64,000 bases of DNA from Corynebacterium tuberculostearicum SK141 (GTDB taxonomy: Bacteria > Actinomycetota > Actinomycetes > Mycobacteriales > Mycobacteriaceae). The stretch is taken from NCBI RefSeq assembly GCF_000175635.1, contig NZ_ACVP01000032.1:26107-90106 (forward strand), given 5' to 3'. This document shows, piece after piece, positions 57,790 to 64,000 of this stretch. Both the position numbers and the translations under genes were made by a program. Position 1 is the stretch's first letter, and the number at the start of each line of letters is the position of its first letter. The notes under the pieces were generated by a model, which saw nothing but the letters and a program-made list of their open reading frames with translations, was not told where the DNA came from and made no database searches.

Positions 57790-58173
57790 CTAGAAGTCCA
57801 GTTCCGGAATCTGCGACAGGGCTTCGTCGTCTGCTCCGGTGGCCGCGCTGGCGTTATAGATAAGCTCAGAGAGCTCTTCCTTTTCCTCTGGCTCGAGAAC
57901 GGCATCGTGCTGAGCGCGATTAAAATCTGCCAACTTACGAACGGTCTTGGACAAGACGGTGACCAACTGTGGTCCGTCTGGATCGTCCGGAAGAGCATCC
58001 AGCCCATCGAGCATCTGCTCAAGGTGGCCGCGCAGCTCTGGGAGGACGTTGGCGTCAAACGGTGCCTCCCAGAACTCCTTTTCCTCTTCCTTGAGGTAAT
58101 CGCCGGTGGCGAAGGACTTCAGGTCACTAATGAACTCATCTACGGTGGGCTGGAAATCGGCGCGAATGCTCAT
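57790..58173 (-). CDS. Conserved acidic hypothetical protein
   Basis: This 127-residue, strongly acidic, helix-rich soluble protein runs from SIRADFQPTVDEFISDLKSF to QIPELDF. It has no membrane segment, cysteine or known motif. It lies 24 bp after mshC and is likely co-transcribed. The downstream gap to the HAD gene (57666-57789) shows no gene. I do not recognise a function. Confidence 0.7.
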   Translation of the reverse strand: MSIRADFQPTVDEFISDLKSFATGDYLKEEEKEFWEAPFDANVLPELRGHLEQMLDGLDALPDDPDGPQLVTVLSKTVRKLADFNRAQHDAVLEPEEKEELSELIYNASAATGADDEALSQIPELDF

Positions 58174-58197
58174 GCTGTAGATACTGCCCTATCTTGC

Positions 58198-59436
58198 CTA
58201 AGCCTGCACGCCGAGGAGCGAATTTAGTGCGGTGCGAACCAAATCGGCCGCGCCGTCCTCGTCCGTGCCACGGTCGGCCTCTGCCCACTCATCCACGGCA
58301 GCGAGCGCGGCCGGGGTATCAAGGTCGTTCGCGATTGCGGCACGCAGCTTGGCGACGACCCCTTCGGCCCCTGCCATGCTTCCCGGCTGCGCCAGGGCCT
58401 CCCGCCATGCGGCGAGGCGGCGCTTAGCGGCGTCGAGCACCTCGTCGGACCAGTCGCGCTCGTCGCGGTAATGGCCTGCGAAGACGCCCAAGCGGATAGC
58501 GGAGGGATCTTCACCCGCTCCTACGAGCTTGTGGACGAAGACGAGGTTGCCCAAGGACTTAGACATCTTGACCCCGTCGAGGCCGATCATGCCGGTATGC
58601 ACGTAGAACTGTGCCATGCGCTCAACGTTGAGGGCGGCCTCGGCGTGGGCAGCGGAAAACTCATGATGTGGGAACTTCAGGTCGCTGCCGCCACCCTGGA
58701 TATCAAAGGTTGATCCCAAGCGGTTGGTAGCGATGGCGGAACATTCAATATGCCAACCCGGGCGACCAGGCCCAAAGGGCGAATCCCATGCCGGCTCGCC
58801 CTCGCGGTGGGCACGCCAGATGAGTGCGTCGAGCGGATTCTTCTTCCCTGGGCGGTCGGGATCGCCGCCGCGCTCGGCAAAGAAGGTGCGCATCTCTTCG
58901 GCAGAGTAATTGGACTCATAACCAAAGCGCTCGGTGGCCTCGATGGAGGCGTAGATATCTGGGTGCTCAGGGTCGTCTACGACGTAGGCCGCTCCGGCAT
59001 CGAGAAGCTTCTGTACCATTTCCACGATTTCATCGACGGCTTCCATGGCGCCGATATAATCCTGCGGCGGGAAAACGGAGAGCAGCTCCATATCGGAACG
59101 GAAGAGGTCAATTTGAGAAGTGCCGAGCTCACGCCAATCCACGCCGTCGCGTTCGGCACGTTCGAAAAGCGGATCATCGACGTCGGTGATGTTTTGGACG
59201 TAGTGAACCTTCTTCCCGGCATCCAGGAACGCACGGTAGATGAGGTCAAAGGTCAGGTAGGTGGCGGCATGGCCCAAGTGGGTGGAGTCATAGGGCGTGA
59301 TGCCACACACGTACATGGTGGCGGTATCCCCTGCGACCTCTACGGGAGCGATGGTTTGGTTCGCGGAATCGTACAAGCGCAGCTGTGCCGCATCACCTGG
59401 CACAGGGCGGAAGGAAGGTGTTGGCCAAGAATGCAT
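58198..59436 (-). CDS. mshC: Mycothiol synthesis cysteine ligase MshC
   Basis: This 412-residue relative of cysteinyl-tRNA synthetase joins cysteine to glucosaminyl-inositol with ATP. Visible are the zinc/cysteine site [13 protein letters not shown]-like [29 protein letters not shown] and KMSKSLGN. It is shorter than CysRS because it lacks the anticodon-binding domain, which distinguishes the two. ATG 59436 is chosen over 59445 because TAGTAT lies 7 nt upstream. It is downstream of uppP. Confidence 0.96.
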   Translation of the reverse strand: MHSWPTPSFRPVPGDAAQLRLYDSANQTIAPVEVAGDTATMYVCGITPYDSTHLGHAATYLTFDLIYRAFLDAGKKVHYVQNITDVDDPLFERAERDGVDWRELGTSQIDLFRSDMELLSVFPPQDYIGAMEAVDEIVEMVQKLLDAGAAYVVDDPEHPDIYASIEATERFGYESNYSAEEMRTFFAERGGDPDRPGKKNPLDALIWRAHREGEPAWDSPFGPGRPGWHIECSAIATNRLGSTFDIQGGGSDLKFPHHEFSAAHAEAALNVERMAQFYVHTGMIGLDGVKMSKSLGNLVFVHKLVGAGEDPSAIRLGVFAGHYRDERDWSDEVLDAAKRRLAAWREALAQPGSMAGAEGVVAKLRAAIANDLDTPAALAAVDEWAEADRGTDEDGAADLVRTALNSLLGVQA

Positions 59437-59443
59437 AGCCACC

Positions 59444-59449
59444 ATACTA
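59444..59449 (-). promoter_or_regulatory. -10 box TAGTAT, leaderless mshC
   Basis: TAGTAT on the minus strand ends 7 nt before the ATG at 59436 and lies in the 25-bp gap after uppP. Confidence 0.5.
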
Positions 59450-59461
59450 ACGCGGCGTGCC

Positions 59462-60316
59462 TTAGAGCGGCTGCAGGACTCCCAATGCCAGGAGGATCAT
59501 GACGAGCACGCCGACCGGGATGCGGTAAGCGGCAAACCAAGAGAAGGAGTGGTTACCCACAAACTTCAGCAGCCACGCAATGGAGGCGTAGCCCAGTACA
59601 AAGGCGATGCCAGTGCCGACCAGAAGCTGCAGGCCGGAGGCGGCTTGGCCTGATTCGGGAGAAAAGGCGTCGGGAAGCGAGAAAAGGCCCGAAGCCAGCA
59701 CGGCTGGAATGGCGAGCAAGAAGCTAAAGCGAGTGGCCACCTCGCGGTCCAGCCCCAGGAATAGACCACCGGAAATGGTGCCGCCGGAGCGGGAAACGCC
59801 CGGAATGAGCGCCAAGCATTGGCACAGGCCCATAATAATGGCGTCTTTCATGGTCAACTGGTCAAAACCGCGTTCCTTCTTGCCCACTTTTTCTGCGGCG
59901 ATGAAGACGAAGGAAAAGAGGATGAGCATAGCGGCGGTGATCCACAGGTTGCGCAGGGCGCCGCGGATAGCGTCCTCGAATGCGAAGCCGATGATGCCGA
60001 TGGGAATGGAACCCACGATGACCATCCACCCCATGCGCCAGTCCTGGCCACGAGAGGCTTTATCGGTCCAGCCACGGAACCAGCCGGAGAGAATCTGCCA
60101 AATCATTGGGGCGAAATAGACCAACACAGCCAGCTCCGTGCCCAGCTGGATAACTGCGGTGAAGGACGCGCCGGCGTCGTTGCCCCAAAAAAGCTCGGAA
60201 ACAATGCGCAGGTGACCGGAGGAACTTACCGGAAGAAACTCGGTAAGCCCCTGCACGATGGACAAAACAATGACCTGCGCCCAAGAAACAGCGTCAGTTG
60301 CGGTATTAGAAATCAC
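59462..60316 (-). CDS. uppP: Undecaprenyl-diphosphatase UppP (BacA)
   Basis: This protein of about 284 residues has eight helices. It dephosphorylates the bactoprenol carrier after cell-wall polymer transfer and confers bacitracin tolerance. Signature motifs are [18 protein letters not shown] near the N-terminus and [24 protein letters not shown] 60316 is preferred over GTG 60325 because TAGTGT lies exactly 7 nt before it. It is divergent from the lipoprotein gene. Confidence 0.96.
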   Translation of the reverse strand: MISNTATDAVSWAQVIVLSIVQGLTEFLPVSSSGHLRIVSELFWGNDAGASFTAVIQLGTELAVLVYFAPMIWQILSGWFRGWTDKASRGQDWRMGWMVIVGSIPIGIIGFAFEDAIRGALRNLWITAAMLILFSFVFIAAEKVGKKERGFDQLTMKDAIIMGLCQCLALIPGVSRSGGTISGGLFLGLDREVATRFSFLLAIPAVLASGLFSLPDAFSPESGQAASGLQLLVGTGIAFVLGYASIAWLLKFVGNHSFSWFAAYRIPVGVLVMILLALGVLQPL

Positions 60317-60323
60317 CCGCTTC

Positions 60324-60329
60324 ACACTA
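60324..60329 (-). promoter_or_regulatory. -10 box TAGTGT, leaderless uppP
   Basis: TAGTGT on the minus strand ends 7 nt before the GTG at 60316. Confidence 0.5.
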
Positions 60330-60368
60330 CAGCCGCGCTGGGCTTCGAGTTTTTACAACGCGCGCTGT

Positions 60369-60374
60369 TAGGAT
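60369..60374 (+). promoter_or_regulatory. -10 box TAGGAT, leaderless lipoprotein gene
   Basis: TAGGAT ends 8 nt before the GTG at 60383; it is divergent from the uppP promoter. Confidence 0.5.
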
Positions 60375-60382
60375 TAGTAGCC

Positions 60383-61429
60383 GTGAAATCTCAATCTGGC
60401 TCCGCACTTATCCTTTCCAGTTTGCTGGCGCTGAGCGCCACCGCGTTGGCTGCCTGCCAGCCCGACGTGGGCGTGGGCGCCGATCCAGAGACCGCGGTCA
60501 AGGGCAATGCCACCCCAGCGGCCTCCCCGGCTAAGGCGGATGCGGAAGGCACTGTGGTCGACCTTAAGGCAGACATCACTGACCTTGTCGCCTTTGATGA
60601 CTGGCTGGCAGTGCGCACCAAGGACGAGCTTCTCATCGGTAGCCAAAAGGATTTTGAAGAGAAGAAGGCTACCTCGCTAGACATTTCTGCGGAGTGTGGT
60701 GACCTCAGTTCTTCGGAGTCGGGCTTCGTCCTCGCCTGCCCGGATAAGGTTCTCCTCATCGATCCTGCATCCCCGGATTCTCCCCAGGAGGTCCACATGG
60801 AGGAGGACTCCCCCGTTACCGCCGCCACCCAGCTATCCAGCGGCGAGATCTTTGCCACCTCGGCCGATTCCACCACGGTAGGCATCTATAAAGACGGAAA
60901 GCGCGACGGAGATATCGAGGTAGAGGCCGGCTCGGACCAGCTATTGGCCGTGCCCAATTCCTCAGGCGATGACGGAGTGGTGCGCATCCACCGAGAGGAT
61001 TCCACCATCCAGAACGTGGACTGGACGAATGATCGCGCGGGCGGCCGACTGCGCGTTGGCCAGGGAGTCGGCAGCATCGCGGTGGGCGATAACGGCGTGG
61101 TCCTCGCCTCCGATACCGAGGGCGGCCGCTTGGCCGTCTACACCTCAGATGACGTCGTCCGCCTGCATCAATACGGCAACGTTGAGGGCACCCCATGGGG
61201 CGTAGCCTGGGATAATAAGCGCAATCTGGCGTGGGTGAGCGCCACCGATACCAATAAGGCTTATGCCTATGAAATTGGCAAAGGCGTACCAGAGCTGCGC
61301 GGAGATCTCTCCACCGTGCCGGATGCGCAGAATATTGCCCTGCTTGGCGACGGCACCTTTGTCGCCGCCTCCGCCACCGGCCACGGGCTGCAGTTCGTGG
61401 ACGCCCCGCACCTGAAGAAGGAGTCTTAA
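60383..61429 (+). CDS. Secreted lipoprotein with beta-propeller-like repeats
   Basis: This 348-residue protein has a lipoprotein signal peptide ([17 protein letters not shown]) with lipobox LAAC, so Cys25 or so is lipidated. An Ala/Pro-rich spacer follows. The body (about 55-345) has repeated short beta-strand units such as [37 protein letters not shown] and [17 protein letters not shown], resembling a seven-bladed propeller. The role is unknown. It lies 4 bp upstream of pyrD, the arrangement also seen in C. glutamicum. Confidence 0.85.
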   Translation: MKSQSGSALILSSLLALSATALAACQPDVGVGADPETAVKGNATPAASPAKADAEGTVVDLKADITDLVAFDDWLAVRTKDELLIGSQKDFEEKKATSLDISAECGDLSSSESGFVLACPDKVLLIDPASPDSPQEVHMEEDSPVTAATQLSSGEIFATSADSTTVGIYKDGKRDGDIEVEAGSDQLLAVPNSSGDDGVVRIHREDSTIQNVDWTNDRAGGRLRVGQGVGSIAVGDNGVVLASDTEGGRLAVYTSDDVVRLHQYGNVEGTPWGVAWDNKRNLAWVSATDTNKAYAYEIGKGVPELRGDLSTVPDAQNIALLGDGTFVAASATGHGLQFVDAPHLKKES

Positions 61430-61433
61430 CACT

Positions 61434-62549
61434 ATGACCAGCACTATTGACCAATTGCGCGCGCAGGCTTACCAGCTTGCCTTGCGGGGCATGTTTAAAC
61501 TGAGCCCGGAGCGCATCCACGAGATTATCAACACTGCGCTCAGCGGACTCCAAGCCGCCGGGCCAGCCAACCGAGCCCTGGCAAAGATCCTGCCGGTCAA
61601 CGATCCAGTGCTGCGCCAAGAGGTCTTCGGAGTAGAATTCCCCCGCCCGCTGGGACTTGCCGCCGGGTTTGATAAAAACGCCGCGGCTGCTGATACGTGG
61701 ACTCCCATTGGCTTTGGTTATGCAGAGTTGGGCACCGTCACCGCCCAAGCACAGCCCGGCAATCCTGCTCCGCGACTCTTCCGCCTGAAGGCCGATAAGG
61801 CCATCTTGAACCGGATGGGCTTTAACAATAAAGGTGCAGCGGCCGCCGCGGAAAACCTGCGCAAGCGTCGCTACAGCGATGTCATTGGCATCAATATTGG
61901 CAAAACCAAAGTCACCCCTGCCGAGCATGCTGTAGAAGACTACCGCCGCTCCGCGTCGGTGTTGGGCGACTTGGCAGATTTCTTGGTGGTCAACGTTTCC
62001 TCGCCGAACACCCCGGGCCTGCGCGACCTGCAAGCAGTAGAATCGCTGCGCCCCATTCTCTCCGCCGTGCAAGAATGCACCGCGGTTCCGGTGCTGGTGA
62101 AAATTGCCCCAGACCTTTCCGATGCCGACGTTGACGCCGTGGCAGACCTAGCCCTTGAACTCGGGCTCGACGGAATCGTAGCGACAAATACCACCATTTC
62201 CCGCGAGGGCCTTAAGACCCCAGCTGCCGAGGTAAAGGACATGGGTGCCGGTGGCGTATCCGGCCCTCCGGTAGCCGAGCGCTCCCTAGAGGTACTGCGC
62301 CGCCTCAATGAGCGAGTCGGCGGCCAGCTCACCCTCATCTCCGTGGGCGGCATCTCCACGCCAGAACAGGCATGGGAGCGCATCACTTCCGGTGCTTCCC
62401 TACTGCAGGGCTACACCGGTCTCATCTACGGCGGACCGGACTGGATCCGCAATATCCACCGCGGCATTGCCGCCCAAATCCGTGCCCACGGTTTGAGCAA
62501 TATTTCCCAGGCCGTAGGCTCCGGCCTCCCCTGGAAGCCCTTGGATTAG
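61434..62549 (+). CDS. pyrD: Dihydroorotate dehydrogenase (quinone), class 2
   Basis: This 371-residue FMN enzyme oxidises dihydroorotate to orotate and reduces menaquinone at the membrane. An N-terminal helical extension (about 1-50) is the class 2 membrane/quinone domain. Core motifs are [52 protein letters not shown] and GVGG-like [21 protein letters not shown] lies 10 nt before the ATG. Confidence 0.97.
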   Translation: MTSTIDQLRAQAYQLALRGMFKLSPERIHEIINTALSGLQAAGPANRALAKILPVNDPVLRQEVFGVEFPRPLGLAAGFDKNAAAADTWTPIGFGYAELGTVTAQAQPGNPAPRLFRLKADKAILNRMGFNNKGAAAAAENLRKRRYSDVIGINIGKTKVTPAEHAVEDYRRSASVLGDLADFLVVNVSSPNTPGLRDLQAVESLRPILSAVQECTAVPVLVKIAPDLSDADVDAVADLALELGLDGIVATNTTISREGLKTPAAEVKDMGAGGVSGPPVAERSLEVLRRLNERVGGQLTLISVGGISTPEQAWERITSGASLLQGYTGLIYGGPDWIRNIHRGIAAQIRAHGLSNISQAVGSGLPWKPLD

Positions 62550-62574
62550 TCCAGCCCAAGGCTTTTCAACACAA

Positions 62575-62619
62575 GGTCCGCCTACTTCTCCTGCTGCACG
62601 CAGAGGAAGTAGGCGGACC
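62575..62619. terminator. Bidirectional terminator after pyrD
   Basis: GGTCCGCCTACTTC pairs perfectly with GAAGTAGGCGGACC across a 17-nt loop that itself contains CTGC/GCAG. CTTTGTCTTTG follows on the plus strand and AAGG precedes it. It serves pyrD and the convergent membrane-protein gene. Confidence 0.85.
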
Positions 62620-62639
62620 CTTTGTCTTTGCTGTGCTGA

Positions 62640-63032
62640 CTAGGTCTGCGCCATAACGCTGCGCCTGAGAACCAGTGCGCACAACACCGCAAAGCCGGCG
62701 TAGAACACGACCCAATACTGTGGTTGAGTGAATAGGATATCGCCGGGTACAAAGCGGCTGGCTGCAATGATCACAATGGCGATGACCAATGCGGCAACCT
62801 GCGCGCGACTTCCCGCCTGACTTTTGCTCATGGTGCTAAAGGCCCCGACGATGACCGCGGCAACAATAATCGCCACTTTGGAATACGTCCATTCGAAATC
62901 GGCACCCCAACCATCCGTGAAGACGGAGATTGACGCAAAGAGCACCAGCACGAATGCGACCACCATGAAGGCGCCGCCCACCCGCAGCGCCGTCGGCGGA
63001 CTAGGCTGCGATGAAGTAGAGCTACTCGCCAT
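62640..63032 (-). CDS. Small four-helix membrane protein
   Basis: This 130-residue protein has a Ser/Pro-rich N-terminus and four hydrophobic segments (about 20-37, 50-65, 78-93, 105-122), ending LRRSVMAQT. Its ATG overlaps the PEBP gene's stop as TAATG, so it is translationally coupled. Function is unknown. Confidence 0.78.
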   Translation of the reverse strand: MASSSTSSQPSPPTALRVGGAFMVVAFVLVLFASISVFTDGWGADFEWTYSKVAIIVAAVIVGAFSTMSKSQAGSRAQVAALVIAIVIIAASRFVPGDILFTQPQYWVVFYAGFAVLCALVLRRSVMAQT

Positions 63033-63571
63033 TACTTCGCCTCGTACCAGCCCCACAAAATGGCGCGGCCAAGGGCGTGGAAATGCAGGTTGAACCCAAG
63101 CACGGTCGGCGAAGCATCTGGGTCGATGTCGAGCTTTTCTACGTCAACTGCGTGGACGGCATAGAGGTAGCGGTGCGGGGCGTGTCCGGCAGGCGGGTTA
63201 GCGCCGAAGTAGGTGCGCTCGCCGGAATCGTTGCGCAAGCTGATGACGCCGTCAATGCCCAAGTCCTCTGCAGCACCGGCATTGGTAGGCAGCTCGCTTA
63301 CCTCGACGGGAATATTGAACGCCGCCCAGTGCCAGAAACCAGACGCCGTTGGCGCATCTGGGTCGAAACAAGTTACGGCCAGGGACTTAGTGCCTTCCGG
63401 CAGTCCGGACCACGCTAGCTGAGGCGATACACTCTCCGGGGCGCGGAGCTTTTCCTGCAGCTCGTCTCCTTCCACCACATCGGTAGACGAGAGAACGAAG
63501 GAAGGAACATCGCGTAGCGGTGCGTAAGGATCTGGTCCAGGAAAGCGGGAATCATCTGCATAAGAAGTCAT
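63032..63571 (-). CDS. YbhB/YbcL-type PEBP-like protein
   Basis: This 179-residue protein is of the phosphatidylethanolamine-binding/Raf-kinase-inhibitor family: SPQLAWSGLPEGTKSLAVTCFDPDAPT, FWHWAAFNIP and YFGANPPAGHAPHRYLYAVHAVD are the conserved pocket segments. Bacterial members have no settled function. The ATG at 63571 has AAAGGGG just upstream; an earlier in-frame extension lacks any signal. It is followed by the coupled membrane protein. Confidence 0.9.
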   Translation of the reverse strand: MTSYADDSRFPGPDPYAPLRDVPSFVLSSTDVVEGDELQEKLRAPESVSPQLAWSGLPEGTKSLAVTCFDPDAPTASGFWHWAAFNIPVEVSELPTNAGAAEDLGIDGVISLRNDSGERTYFGANPPAGHAPHRYLYAVHAVDVEKLDIDPDASPTVLGFNLHFHALGRAILWGWYEAK

Positions 63572-63798
63572 AGACCCCTTTGTACCCCACCTCACAAGCC
63601 GCTGTCGATGTGGTGTAACCGCCGCACCCTGCATATATTTTGCCGCACACGTGGAAAGCCCCCAACCAGACTTACAACCATGTATTTCCACACGCCGTTA
63701 ACGGTAGCTCTTTCACGCCACACGCTGGCGATTTGTAAAGCAAGCCTCGAGCAGGATACAGTATCGGAGTGCCCAGCCGAGAGGCTGATAAACACCCT

Positions 63799-63884
63799 GC
63801 CCGGGTGGCGGAATGGCAGACGCGCTAGCTTGAGGTGCTAGTGTCCTATTAACGGACGTGGGGGTTCAAGTCCCCCCTCGGGCA
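63799..63884 (+). tRNA. tRNA-Leu (anticodon GAG)
   Basis: An 86-nt class II tRNA: acceptor GCCCGGG with CTCGGGC (one G-U pair), anticodon stem CTAGC/GCTAG with loop TTGAGGT (anticodon GAG), a long variable arm (GTGTCCTATTAACGGAC region), T-arm GGGGGTTCAAGTCCCCC and discriminator A. CCA is not encoded. It reads CUC and CUU. Confidence 0.95.
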
Positions 63885-63894
63885 CAATGTGAAG

Positions 63895-63932
63895 TCTCGA
63901 GACATCGTTCCGGTCGATGCCTCGAGATTTTT
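63895..63932 (+). terminator. Terminator after tRNA-Leu
   Basis: TCTCGAG-A-CATCG pairs with CGATG-C-CTCGAGA (loop TTCCGGT), then TTTTT. It starts 11 bp after the tRNA. Confidence 0.88.
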
Positions 63933-63937
63933 CGTTT

Positions 63938-64000
63938 TCAGTTGCCCTGTTGGGGGTCAAGTTCGTTGTCTTTCTTGTTGTAATAGATCTTTTCTTCGGC
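63938..64000 (-). CDS. 3' end of a gene running off the right edge
   Basis: On the minus strand an open frame enters from the edge and ends in a TGA at 63938-63940. The visible 20 residues, AEEKIYYNKKDNELDPQQGN, are charged and polar, like the cytosolic tail of a transporter. The codons look ordinary for the region, but 20 residues cannot identify the product, and the frame may be chance. Confidence 0.4.
   Translation of the reverse strand, partial: AEEKIYYNKKDNELDPQQGN

Noticed and set aside
57666..58058. N-terminal extension of the HAD phosphatase frame
   Set aside because: The extra residues are Ser/Pro/Arg-rich shadow of the acidic-protein gene; HAD motif I begins shortly after GTG 57665.
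58198..59436. Cysteinyl-tRNA synthetase
   Set aside because: The length (about 412), absence of the C-terminal anticodon-binding domain and the THLGHA motif fit MshC.
59819..60382. Long N-terminal extension of the lipoprotein frame back to 59819
   Set aside because: It runs antisense through uppP and would bury the signal peptide and lipobox; the GTG at 60383 with a -10 box 8 nt upstream is the real start.

Overview
The window is chromosomal DNA of a Corynebacterium species (Mycobacteriales, mid-to-high GC). The evidence is the gene set and order: secA2-odhI-ftsR-DUF151-MerR; gnd; ndh beside a UfaA1-like gene; rbpA; separate lnt and ppm1; helicase-tatC-tatA-pafC-pafB-pafA-pup-dop-arc with no proteasome subunits; hisE-hisG-aspA; mshC; uppP-lipoprotein-pyrD. 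TANNNT -10 boxes 6-8 nt before start codons (leaderless mRNAs) are very common, as known for corynebacteria. I infer the genus only, not the species.

Layout. 1-5.5 kb: end of a tandem TetR-type regulator, a LuxR-type two-component system co-transcribed with an ABC-2 exporter, a CadD-like membrane protein and tRNA-Pro(GGG). 5.6-12.3 kb: YchJ-like protein, hydrolase-OsmC fusion, SecA2, OdhI, FtsR, DUF151 nuclease and a second MerR regulator. 12.5-20.6 kb: membrane-anchored vWA-like protein, conserved actinobacterial protein, RhlE-type helicase, Gnd, hotdog thioesterase, saccharopine-dehydrogenase-like reductase, CorA and a methyltransferase. 20.6-23.7 kb: thiM-thiE-thiD/tenA behind a TPP riboswitch whose 3' end contains the ribosome-binding site. 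23.8-28.7 kb: Ndh, a CFA-synthase homologue lacking its catalytic motifs, DyP peroxidase, a lower-GC orphan gene and a palindrome-rich non-coding stretch. 28.7-36.4 kb: short membrane protein, YceI, zinc-finger-like protein, RbpA, Ppm1-Lnt-FxsA, a CobG-like remnant, a short-chain dehydrogenase and an M24 peptidase. 36.4-47.6 kb: the pupylation locus with Tat genes and a Ski2-like helicase. 47.6-52.3 kb: TrmI, M18 aminopeptidase, a Cas4-like RecB-family protein and Fhs. 52.4-57.7 kb: DcuB-like carrier, AspA, HisG, HisE and a HAD phosphatase. 57.8-64 kb: small acidic protein, MshC, UppP, lipoprotein, PyrD, small membrane protein, PEBP-like protein, tRNA-Leu(GAG) and the 3' end of another gene.

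Functional links. OdhI gates 2-oxoglutarate dehydrogenase. AspA and DcuB can supply and exchange C4-dicarboxylates. MshC makes mycothiol. Lnt and Ppm1 serve lipoproteins and lipoglycans, and UppP recycles the bactoprenol carrier. Pup, PafA, Dop and ARC tag, untag and unfold proteins without a 20S proteasome here, and PafB/PafC are DNA-damage regulators linked to that locus. No CRISPR array, prophage or intact insertion sequence is visible. The least explained parts are the 27.8-28.75 kb segment, the CFA-like pseudoenzyme and the CobG-like remnant.
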